A stretch of DNA of 64,000 bases from a virus. How positions within the stretch are numbered: position 1 is the first letter of the stretch; each line of letters opens with the position of its first letter. The stretch is from positions 22,235 to 86,234 of IMG/VR virus record IMGVR_UViG_3300035698_022898; one strand, written 5' to 3'. The notes under the pieces are model-generated. The model did not search any database and was not told the origin of the DNA. It saw nothing but the letters and a program-made list of their open reading frames with translations. Of this stretch, positions 35,777 to 42,981 are shown piece after piece. A program made the position numbers and the translations under genes.

Positions 35777-36771
35777 AGAAGCCTCATCTCGTTGATCATT
35801 TTGGGGATGGCTTTTTCACCCATTCTCCGAAGAACTTTTTGAGTAACTTTAATTTGAGTATCAAATAATTGGTTATTTACGGGGTTCTGAATCATATGGA
35901 TTTTGTCAACTAAATCATTCCAGCTTGTATAAATGAATCTTTTGGGGTATAATTCAGGATAACTGAGGTCATTGGGCACCAAGGGGATACACCCACAGAA
36001 AAGAGCTTCCTGCATGGCAATTCCCCACGTTTCTTGTAAAGCAAAGGAAACGGCTATTTTTCCAGTGCCCAACAATTCATAGTACGACCGTTTATCCATG
36101 CAAGCATTTTTGGTTCTGAGGAATCTTGTTTCTGGTAATTGAAATTCCAAGTTATCGAAAAGATCCGGTCGTTTTTCAGGATCCAAACGGTGAGGAAACA
36201 GGATGCACTCCCTTTCGGCGTCGGGTTCTGTTTCTGGAATAAATTCGTCGGGGTACATGGGGAATCTTGTTACTTTCACCTTTTTCGCGGATCTGGTCTT
36301 TAACAAAAGATTCCTGTGATAATCTGTGGCTACAAAGATGCAGTCTATGAAGTTGAACCAGGCATTCTCTTGAAAAGAAGCCCAATATCGCATTCCTTTA
36401 CGAGTAAGGAAATCCTGGGAATCGTAAGTCCCTGCGTGAAGGCACCCAGCGATTTTGAAATTTATGTCATTTCCTTGACGGATGTATTGCAAAGCTTCCA
36501 GCCCAGGAAACCACAAATCATGGAAAAACAGTATGTCTCCGTCCTTCAACAAATGTAGATTTTTTATGAACCATTGAAGTTGGGAAAGCTTGTAATGGTT
36601 GGTAGAAACCACATCCAAGAAAGCACCTGTGATGATGGAATCTGTCAGAGCTATTCCGGGAACGTCAATCACAGGAATGTCATGATTGGCAAACTCCCGC
36701 AGAAACCACTTTGCCCATTGGCCTGAGTATCTTTCTTCCAGAGGCTCTATGGAGAAGTTCCAAATTCTCAT
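35773..36771 (-). CDS. GT4-type glycosyltransferase (332 aa)
   Basis: Nucleotide-sugar-dependent glycosyltransferase of GT-B/GT4 type. Signatures: ILFPHRLDPEKRPDLF (nucleotide-binding loop) and ALQETWGIAMQEALFCGCIP (the EX7E-like donor region). I choose the ATG at 36771, which overlaps the radical SAM stop in ATGA. Being sandwiched between a DpdA-like gene and a radical SAM gene suggests it glycosylates the modified DNA base rather than a surface glycan. That target is inference. Confidence 0.8.
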   Translation of the reverse strand: MRIWNFSIEPLEERYSGQWAKWFLREFANHDIPVIDVPGIALTDSIITGAFLDVVSTNHYKLSQLQWFIKNLHLLKDGDILFFHDLWFPGLEALQYIRQGNDINFKIAGCLHAGTYDSQDFLTRKGMRYWASFQENAWFNFIDCIFVATDYHRNLLLKTRSAKKVKVTRFPMYPDEFIPETEPDAERECILFPHRLDPEKRPDLFDNLEFQLPETRFLRTKNACMDKRSYYELLGTGKIAVSFALQETWGIAMQEALFCGCIPLVPNDLSYPELYPKRFIYTSWNDLVDKIHMIQNPVNNQLFDTQIKVTQKVLRRMGEKAIPKMINEMRLL

Positions 36772-38090
36772 AAAATTCCCAACCTTCCACAAATTGCGTA
36801 ATATGTGGAAATATCTTCGAGACTAATCTCGAGTACTTTGGATTGTTTCAAATGATCTTTTACAGTCTTTCCCGAAAAGTCGGACATGTTGTAAGGGTCG
36901 ATTTTATACATTCTAAACCAAACAAGATCTGAATCTTGAATATCCCTTTTGTACACGATTTCCTCATTCAAAAAGGAATTGGGGATAAAACTCGGAAGCA
37001 GTCTCATTGGACGTTCTGTGAGAATAAACCCGTCTTCCCAAGTAACTTCGGCCGCCGTTCCGTGATAAGGTTGAAAGAACTGACCCAACCCTGCTTCGGT
37101 CCCGTTAGTTTGCACCCTGCTGTACAGTTCTTCGGGCTTAAACCCGTATTTTCGCAGGAAGTCTCCCGTCATATTGAGAGTCTTGAAAGTTTCTCCAGGG
37201 AAGAAAGTCATCGTAAGCCAGAAAATATTTGTGGGTTGGTTTTCCGCAAGTTCCATACAGGAACGAATTACACCGCTTTTTTTCATTTCCGAAGCCACTT
37301 CGGGGGAAGCAGTTTCCAAACCGACTTCAAGAAGGCGTACACCCTGTTCACGGAAAGTTTCGTGTCCGTATTTTTGGGTGTACTTGAGAACGCTTATGGG
37401 TTCTGCCAAGGCGATGAAGTTAAAGCCCCCCAATTTGCGGGCATATTCCAAAATGTGGTAAGCACGATCAGTATCGAAAAGGAAGTTTTCATCAGTGAAA
37501 TGCAGATTTCTTATTCCACGATCGTGCATTTCATGAAGAATATTACAAACTACACTCTCAGGCAACGCTAATCGTTTTCGTTCACAATTCCTTGTGGCGG
37601 GGCAAAAAGTGCAACCCTTGGGGCATCCGTATGAAGTAAAAAACGGATAAACCTGACCTTCGTATTCTCGTAAGTGCATATCACAATCACTCAGGAGAAT
37701 TGTTTGAAAATCCTCATAATATCTATGATACTTGGAAATCCCTTCAAGTATGCGATGATTGGGGATTACTTCCGAGGGCAAACAGTATCTGTCGATCAGC
37801 GGGTAATAGCCGAAGAAGACTTTGTAGCCCTCAAGGAAACGATTTATTACTTGACAAGCCTCAATCTGCGGGTATGACCACAAAGCAACCATGTACTTCT
37901 TTGCTTTGGGAAGATTGTCCAAATTGGCAACAGTGAAATCCTCAATCAGGAGGGTATCCAAACCATCTGCCTTACATGAAGCATAGAGAATGTAAGGTAG
38001 GTAGCAGAAGCTTCCCCTGTTAAACTCGGTAGATGCAGGGTCTATGATAACTACATCGTAGACCTTATCCTTCGACAGATTTACAGTCAT
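36768..38090 (-). CDS. B12-type radical SAM protein (440 aa)
   Basis: The radical SAM cluster motif CPKGCTFC is at C156, C160 and C163. The first 130 residues look like the Rossmann-type cobalamin-binding domain of class B radical SAM enzymes, starting DVVIIDPASTEFNRGSF, though the usual DxHxxG is not clear. Later segments (RNLHFTDENFLFD, LLEVGLETASPEV) follow the radical SAM barrel. Start at 38090 with GGAGG upstream. Co-operonic with folE, dpdA and the glycosyltransferase, so it probably acts on the 7-deazaguanine nucleotide. The reaction is unknown. Confidence 0.82.
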   Translation of the reverse strand: MTVNLSKDKVYDVVIIDPASTEFNRGSFCYLPYILYASCKADGLDTLLIEDFTVANLDNLPKAKKYMVALWSYPQIEACQVINRFLEGYKVFFGYYPLIDRYCLPSEVIPNHRILEGISKYHRYYEDFQTILLSDCDMHLREYEGQVYPFFTSYGCPKGCTFCPATRNCERKRLALPESVVCNILHEMHDRGIRNLHFTDENFLFDTDRAYHILEYARKLGGFNFIALAEPISVLKYTQKYGHETFREQGVRLLEVGLETASPEVASEMKKSGVIRSCMELAENQPTNIFWLTMTFFPGETFKTLNMTGDFLRKYGFKPEELYSRVQTNGTEAGLGQFFQPYHGTAAEVTWEDGFILTERPMRLLPSFIPNSFLNEEIVYKRDIQDSDLVWFRMYKIDPYNMSDFSGKTVKDHLKQSKVLEISLEDISTYYAICGRLGIL

Positions 38091-38433
38091 AATAAGCCTC
38101 CGCTCCATTTTCGTTATCCTCAAATACCGAGGTGTAAGCAGCACCGAATCTGTCTATCAGTTCGGCACACATCATTTCGCATGACATTTTACCTAAGTCT
38201 TGGTCCCACCAGTTATCTTTAAGGAACTTTTCGACGAGCATTTTTTTGCTGATAAATTCAATATCTCTATCATCATGAAATACCGGCCATTTCATAGTAA
38301 TGTGGAATACATGACGATGGGGAGTCTTTAGGAAGGATACAGCTTCAATGGGACATTCGGGCCAACAATGGATAGCGGGGAAACTTGTCTTTATGATAAC
38401 CGAGGATATTTTCCTAACGCTCATAATTGTCAT
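38065..38433 (-). CDS. Candidate T-fold (QueD-like) small protein (122 aa)
   Basis: Contains TPHRHVFHI, followed by FHDDRDIEFI, then KMSCEMMCAELI and SVFEDNENGAEAYY. The order (His motif, long helix with SCE, final Glu strand) is like QueD (HGHN, PTAE, WETSTCYAEW in this phage), so I infer a tunnelling-fold relative. It may bind a pterin or deazapurine. It starts the radical SAM-glycosyltransferase-DpdA run and overlaps the radical SAM gene by 26 nt. Homology to QueD needs structure-based confirmation. Confidence 0.55.
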   Translation of the reverse strand: MTIMSVRKISSVIIKTSFPAIHCWPECPIEAVSFLKTPHRHVFHITMKWPVFHDDRDIEFISKKMLVEKFLKDNWWDQDLGKMSCEMMCAELIDRFGAAYTSVFEDNENGAEAYYDCKSVEG

Positions 38434-38460
38434 TTCCGACTCCGGGTAAAGTGTTAATCA

Positions 38461-38490
38461 AAGAAGGGGTTGTGGAGGTAACCCCTTCTT
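38461..38490 (-). terminator. Hairpin between folE and the T-fold gene
   Basis: A perfect 11-bp stem (AAGAAGGGGTT/AACCCCTTCTT) with an 8-nt loop, 11 nt after the folE stop on the - strand. Only a short T-poor tail follows, so it may be a weak terminator or an mRNA-stability/attenuation hairpin that lowers expression of the distal genes. Confidence 0.5.
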
Positions 38491-38500
38491 CTCAAAGACT

Positions 38501-39079
38501 TTAACCTTGTTTAATGGATAAGTGAATGAGGGATAGCGCCTCCCCTCGAGCTTTGGCGTCTTTTTCATGAACACCATACACCGCTGATGTTGTCATAGAG
38601 GCTCCACCATACTGGTTAACACCCCTACAAGTCATACAGCCGTGTTCTGCTCTCATGACCACAATAACCCCAGCGGGATCTACGGTTTTGACGATGCAGT
38701 CCAGAACTTGTTTACAGAGGTTCTCCTGCAACTGAGGACGAGCTGCGAAATGGTTGACAATTCTTGAGGGCTTGGACGCTCCCAAAAGAAAATCTTTGGG
38801 AACGTAAGCGATCCAAGCCTTCCCGTAAAAGGGAAGGAAGTGGTGGGAACACATGGAAACGAAATGAATGGTGTCTAGTAGGATCAGCTCGTTATACTTC
38901 TCGTCGTTGGGGAATACCGTGACTTTGGGGGGCTTCTCATTCAAGCCTTTTAAGAACTCCGTACACCACATTTTTGCAATGCGTTTCGGAGTTTCCTTCA
39001 GGTTGGGGTCAGACAAGTCCAACCCCAACCCTTTGGATAGAATCTCCGTTAGGAGATCGGTAATCAGTGCTTGGTTCAT
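38501..39079 (-). CDS. folE: GTP cyclohydrolase I (192 aa)
   Basis: Converts GTP to dihydroneopterin triphosphate, the first step of 7-deazaguanine synthesis. Zinc and active-site residues are visible: MCSHHFLPFYGKAW (C77, H80) and EHGCMTCRGV (C148, C151). Length is normal for type IA enzymes. It follows the 222-aa gene by 12 nt. With queD and queE in the window, its product most likely feeds DNA modification and not folate. Confidence 0.95.
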   Translation of the reverse strand: MNQALITDLLTEILSKGLGLDLSDPNLKETPKRIAKMWCTEFLKGLNEKPPKVTVFPNDEKYNELILLDTIHFVSMCSHHFLPFYGKAWIAYVPKDFLLGASKPSRIVNHFAARPQLQENLCKQVLDCIVKTVDPAGVIVVMRAEHGCMTCRGVNQYGGASMTTSAVYGVHEKDAKARGEALSLIHLSIKQG

Positions 39080-39091
39080 GAAGGTGCCGGA

Positions 39092-39760
39092 TTACTTGGT
39101 TTTGGCGTCGGTGGCCGGCGCGGCAGTTTCCGTTTTGGTCTCGGCGGCTTTTTCAGCAGGGGCTTCCGTTTTGGTCTCGGCGGCTTTTTCAGCAGGCTTC
39201 TCGGCGGGCTTTTCCTTCTTTTCCGGCTTGAGGGATTCGCGGGCCTTGGTGGCGAAGGCGATCTGGTCGGCGGTGTAGGTCTTTTTCTCGTTTTTGATGA
39301 CCCGTTTGGCGCCGATATCGTAGTAGATCTTGGCACGGCCGGCGATGAAGGTGGCGTCGGTCTGACCCTTGGCTTTGTAGATCTCGGTATAGAGGGCCAC
39401 GGCATCAGGCATGCCCTTGCCGGCGGCAACCAGGTCTTCGGCTTTCTGCTCGTTGTTCGGGCCGCGTTCCTTGGGCTCCTTCTTCTTCTTGGCCGCTTGC
39501 TCTTCTTCCGTGGGGTCTACCCCGTCCACGATGGAGTTGAACATGTCGATGACGCTCTCGGGGATTTTCTTTTCATCCTCGGAGCCTTCGGGAACGGATT
39601 CCACACCGGCCAGAAAGTCCTTCACGAGCTGTTCCTTCTTGGAGCCCATGGTCTGGATTTTGCGGAGTTTGCCGTCGGCGTCTTTGAGCACGCCGGCATG
39701 ATTGAGAATCCCGATTTCCACTCGCAGGTTTTTTGCGTTTACAAATTCCGGTGACAACAT
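39092..39760 (-). CDS. Ala/Lys/Glu-rich tail protein (222 aa)
   Basis: Not recognised. The first 150 residues are a mixed helical domain; the last 40 are low-complexity with tandem AEKAAETKTE units, encoded by near-identical 39-nt repeats (39120-39200). GC is much higher than in adjacent genes, and a long antisense reading frame results from that composition. Such tails can bind DNA or ribosomes. It has its own promoter and is first in the folE unit. Confidence 0.65.
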   Translation of the reverse strand: MLSPEFVNAKNLRVEIGILNHAGVLKDADGKLRKIQTMGSKKEQLVKDFLAGVESVPEGSEDEKKIPESVIDMFNSIVDGVDPTEEEQAAKKKKEPKERGPNNEQKAEDLVAAGKGMPDAVALYTEIYKAKGQTDATFIAGRAKIYYDIGAKRVIKNEKKTYTADQIAFATKARESLKPEKKEKPAEKPAEKAAETKTEAPAEKAAETKTETAAPATDAKTK

Positions 39761-39835
39761 TGTTGGCTTCCTCCTTTAGAGGTTTTAAGAGGTTAATGAC
39801 CTTTCCTGTAAATTGTCCTCCACGTACAAAAAAAT

Positions 39836-39863
39836 ACTATACAGGAGTTCACAGCTTTGTAAA
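39836..39863 (-). promoter_or_regulatory. Sigma70-like promoter for the 222-aa/folE/radical SAM/dpdA unit
   Basis: On the - strand TTTACA, 16 nt, TATAGT, about 75 nt before the 222-aa start. It may drive the whole run to the terminator at 33799. Confidence 0.65.
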
Positions 39864-39897
39864 GAGGTTTATTTGGTATTTATTAAAAGTATCGTTT

Positions 39898-40539
39898 TTA
39901 CTCCAACCCTAAAAGTTTGTGAAGTTGAACATTGAGCACGGCAGTACAGCATTGTGCTTCCAAAGCACTCAATATCTTTTTGGGGTGTATGGCAAAACCA
40001 TTATTGTCACAAACAGGAGAGATTGCAAAACGAGCTTCGGTTGCAGATTGCAAAGATTTAATAATCTTGATAGCCCTAAGAAGTTGCGGCTCGTTAGCAA
40101 TCACAAACTTAATAAAATCTTTAAATCGAAGCTTCGGCAAATTCTCTGCCAAAAAGTAAGAATTTTCGGTTAACTTGTAATCAATAACCCAGAAACAATC
40201 TGCATTGTACCAAACTTCTTGAGTACCGTTAGTTTCTACAGTGACAGAGTATCCCTCTATTCCCAAGGCTTCAACAAGTAAACGTAAATCTTTTTGGAGG
40301 AGAGGTTCACCCCCCGTAATTGTTACCTTTTTGGTGTGTGAGTATTGAGGCAACTCCTTAACTATTCTACTTGCAGCCATATTTCGATCCGATTCATTAT
40401 ACTCTTTTGCCTCGGGGGCATCACAGTAAACACAGTCCAGATTACACCCTGCAAGACGAATAAAAATTGACATGGTTCCTTGACCAAAGGCGTTGACCTC
40501 ACCGTCAATGGAAGAAAAAATATTATTCACCCGAAGCAT
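39898..40539 (-). CDS. queE: 7-carboxy-7-deazaguanine synthase (213 aa)
   Basis: Radical SAM enzyme turning 6-carboxy-tetrahydropterin into 7-carboxy-7-deazaguanine. The cluster motif is GCNLDCVYCD (C32, C36, C39), preceded by the family start NNIFSSIDGEV...GTMSIFIRLA and followed by VTITGGEPLLQ. Start at 40539 with AAGGAG 7 nt upstream. It lies 16 nt inside the 81-aa gene's 3' end and downstream of queD. Confidence 0.93.
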   Translation of the reverse strand: MLRVNNIFSSIDGEVNAFGQGTMSIFIRLAGCNLDCVYCDAPEAKEYNESDRNMAASRIVKELPQYSHTKKVTITGGEPLLQKDLRLLVEALGIEGYSVTVETNGTQEVWYNADCFWVIDYKLTENSYFLAENLPKLRFKDFIKFVIANEPQLLRAIKIIKSLQSATEARFAISPVCDNNGFAIHPKKILSALEAQCCTAVLNVQLHKLLGLE

Positions 40540-40768
40540 CGTGAAACTCCTTTTCTGGAAGAGTTTTGTATGGTTTAGCCACACATTCTATCAAATGTTT
40601 TTCTGGATTATGAATAATTCGTATAATTCTAAAACTGACCGGTCCTTTCAAATCTAAGGACTTTTCAAGAACAAGAGACTCCCCTTCTCTAGGTAGTATA
40701 TCCAGAAATAAATCTAACTGATCTACTGGTCCACCCTTCCACCTTTTGAAGAGGAGTCTAATTTTCAT
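40523..40768 (-). CDS. Unrecognised small protein between queD and queE (81 aa)
   Basis: Not recognised. Starts MKIRLLFKRWKGGPVDQLDL, beta-rich and basic. Start placed at 40768, 2 nt after the queD stop, with GGA nearby. Overlaps queE by 17 nt. Operon position suggests a role with the deazaguanine genes, but no motif supports this. Confidence 0.6.
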   Translation of the reverse strand: MKIRLLFKRWKGGPVDQLDLFLDILPREGESLVLEKSLDLKGPVSFRIIRIIHNPEKHLIECVAKPYKTLPEKEFHDASGE

Positions 40769-40770
40769 GG

Positions 40771-41187
40771 CTATTCCGTATCCGTCCATTCTGCGTAACA
40801 AGTGGATGTTTCCCAAATCCTGACACGGGTAAGTCCACAGCCGATGGGTGTTTGATGGATTTTGTCCCGAACATAGAGACACATGTGTTCTGCGGTAGGA
40901 GGAAGGTACCTGCCGGTGTACTCTGGTCTAGCCAAAACTTCATTGAGATTGGCATGATCCAAAGAATCGATGATCGGATTGAGATACTCCTTCAATTCAC
41001 CAAAGTCGAGGACCATGCCCGTTGAATCGTCCTCATTTGGGTATCGTATTTCCTCGTTGTGATCGAGCAGACGGAACTCCACCTCAATCTTGGCGTTGTG
41101 TCCGTGGGGGTTTTTGCATTTCCCAGGATGTTCCGGAAGTACATGAGCATACGCCACGTTCTCAAAAATCTTAACTACACTGAGCAT
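40771..41187 (-). CDS. queD: 6-carboxy-tetrahydropterin synthase (138 aa)
   Basis: Converts dihydroneopterin triphosphate to 6-carboxy-tetrahydropterin. Zinc ligands H15, H28, H30 and catalytic C24 lie in AYAHVL and CKNPHGHN. DHANLNEV, PTAEHMCLYV and RIWETSTCYAEW complete the QueD pattern. The second of two nearby ATGs (41187) is chosen because AAGGAGG lies 7 nt before it. Confidence 0.94.
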   Translation of the reverse strand: MLSVVKIFENVAYAHVLPEHPGKCKNPHGHNAKIEVEFRLLDHNEEIRYPNEDDSTGMVLDFGELKEYLNPIIDSLDHANLNEVLARPEYTGRYLPPTAEHMCLYVRDKIHQTPIGCGLTRVRIWETSTCYAEWTDTE

Positions 41188-41199
41188 TTTCATTCCTCC

Positions 41200-41352
41200 T
41201 TACTTGTGATCTTCCAAGTGACGATTAAGATCTGCCAAAAAACTAGAACCTTTCAAAAGTTGTTGCCCCTTATCCGTATATACAATTTTTGTGGGTTTAT
41301 GTCCTAATTCACACAAAGGACAAAGCTTTACGTCCCGTTTATCTTTTTTCAT
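41200..41352 (-). CDS. Small CPLC zinc-motif protein (50 aa)
   Basis: Reads MKKDKRDVKLCPLCELGHKP and ends LNRHLEDHK. CPLC plus two His near the end could bind one zinc. GAGGAG is 5 nt before the ATG, and a clear promoter precedes it. It is the first gene of the queD-queE unit, ending 13 nt before queD. Confidence 0.65.
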   Translation of the reverse strand: MKKDKRDVKLCPLCELGHKPTKIVYTDKGQQLLKGSSFLADLNRHLEDHK

Positions 41353-41372
41353 AAGAGCTCCTCGTTCTATGT

Positions 41373-41401
41373 ATTGTATAAAAGTTTTCTTGATAATGCA
41401 A
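41373..41401 (-). promoter_or_regulatory. Sigma70-like promoter for the queD/queE unit
   Basis: On the - strand TTGCAT, 17 nt, TACAAT, 20 nt before the 50-aa gene. The leader contains AGAACGAGGAGCTC, also found before the ligase gene. Confidence 0.65.
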
Positions 41402-41421
41402 GAGAATCAAGAAAATATATC

Positions 41422-42981
41422 TTAGGATGTTCCATCTTCATCCTCAGGGGATACAATCTGTTGTTCAACGTATATTTCACCATCCAAGAAAGGCTGCCCC
41501 AAATACAGACATTGCAGAAGTTCCGCTTGTAAGAACTCGTCAAAGAAATGGTGCCTGTGAGCTAATAGACCAATACGCATGATTCCGTTTCTCTTTTCTA
41601 TAGGTGTCTGATTTAAAACAATCATCATATCCAAGTGAGCAAGCTTTCTAATATCCTCACCGGTGTGTTTCTGCTTCACGTTTTTACGGTCAAAGGAATC
41701 CCTGTTTGACTGGGTAGCAGTAACTACCAAACAACCTCTGGATTGTGCCATTCCTTTCAAAGCTTTCCAAGTAGCATTGGTAGCTTCTCGTTCCTTTTGC
41801 CCCGATTGCTCAGGAGCAAGAATATCTGCGTAGTCAATTATTATTACATCAGGAACAAACCCTTCTGTGTATTCCAACATGTCCAGATTTCTTTCTACCA
41901 TAGACACGTTTGCACTTCCCATTGGGTGAGCAATCAAACGCACACCTGCTCCTCCCCAAGTCTTCTGGAAAGCATTTATTTTATTCATTGTACGACCGTA
42001 ATTCAAACCTCTTCTTTCTACAGTTGTGTACCACACCGCAGGAATGAAATCTCCATCACGTTTGCCTCTACAAGCAGAGCAAGGCTGATATGTCATGTGC
42101 TTCCTAAATTTAGGAATATCCCCGTCTTCATCCATAAGAGGAACATCACAAGTCCTGCAAGCTAGATTACACTCTCCATTTTGATTAAGCAAGCAATCAA
42201 ATATAGGTAGCGTAAACTCTCCCTCTTCTAAGGGTTCCCCCATTAGACGCATATAGCCTCTTTGGGCCATTTCTTCTCGTGTCATCTCCAATGAAACAAC
42301 ACATACTCGCAAGTTAGTAGTAAGAGCAGCATACATAAACTCATTTAGGTACCAAGTTTTGCCTCGTTTCATGGGGGCCATCCAGGATAATAGCCAACCT
42401 CTTTTCAGTTTGCCAAGAAGTTGTCCTAGTATTCCGGGCATCGCCATTAAATAATCGTCCCCTTTCTCAAAAGAGGATGTTGCAAATTTCGGGTCAAATA
42501 AGTTTACCCACTCCGTAGTTTGTTGCGCTACTTCTTTATAACCAGCAACCTCATCCTCAGCTTCATCGAGTTTGCCGGCATCTGTTAAAGCTTTAACCAT
42601 ATCCGAATGAAACAACAATCTACGGGAACGAATATAGTCACGAGATTTATCTAAATGATAGTCTTCATTGAAGTGATCTAGGTCTGCATAATTTTCGGAA
42701 AGTTCCGTTAGAAACCTTCGAACATTATCAGCCTGTTCCTCAATAAGATTCTGTTTTTCGGAAAGGAATATTTCTTGTATGTCCCGACCAGGAGCTTTTT
42801 CATAATCCTCGTAATGTCTTTTAATCCATCGAAACAGGATGCGAGCGTAATCTAATTCTAAGTGTTCGGGTTTTATTGCAGGAATCAAATCTCTGCAAAA
42901 TCTATTGGACACAATCAACCCTGTAACAAGCTTCTTTTCATCATCAGAATCAATACGTTCTCTACGCATTCGTGGGCACAT
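41422..42981 (-). CDS. Replicative DNA helicase, DnaB/gp41-like, with zinc-finger insertion (519 aa)
   Basis: Hexameric helicase opening the fork. The Walker A is unusual (SWMAPMKRGKTW, Ala replacing the first Gly), then VCVVSLEMTREEMAQRGYMR and Walker B DVIIIDYADIL, followed by VTATQSNR. Between them is an insertion with CNLACRTC and QPCSACRGK, a probable zinc-binding module. The N-terminal 130 residues form the helical DnaB N-domain. Start overlaps the initiator stop (TAATG). Confidence 0.88.
   Translation of the reverse strand: MCPRMRRERIDSDDEKKLVTGLIVSNRFCRDLIPAIKPEHLELDYARILFRWIKRHYEDYEKAPGRDIQEIFLSEKQNLIEEQADNVRRFLTELSENYADLDHFNEDYHLDKSRDYIRSRRLLFHSDMVKALTDAGKLDEAEDEVAGYKEVAQQTTEWVNLFDPKFATSSFEKGDDYLMAMPGILGQLLGKLKRGWLLSWMAPMKRGKTWYLNEFMYAALTTNLRVCVVSLEMTREEMAQRGYMRLMGEPLEEGEFTLPIFDCLLNQNGECNLACRTCDVPLMDEDGDIPKFRKHMTYQPCSACRGKRDGDFIPAVWYTTVERRGLNYGRTMNKINAFQKTWGGAGVRLIAHPMGSANVSMVERNLDMLEYTEGFVPDVIIIDYADILAPEQSGQKEREATNATWKALKGMAQSRGCLVVTATQSNRDSFDRKNVKQKHTGEDIRKLAHLDMMIVLNQTPIEKRNGIMRIGLLAHRHHFFDEFLQAELLQCLYLGQPFLDGEIYVEQQIVSPEDEDGTS

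Noticed and set aside
39071-39754. 227-aa + strand gene
   Set aside because: It lies exactly antisense to the 222-aa - strand gene in GC-rich repetitive sequence; it lacks a ribosome site and reads as low-complexity Gly/Leu/Phe.
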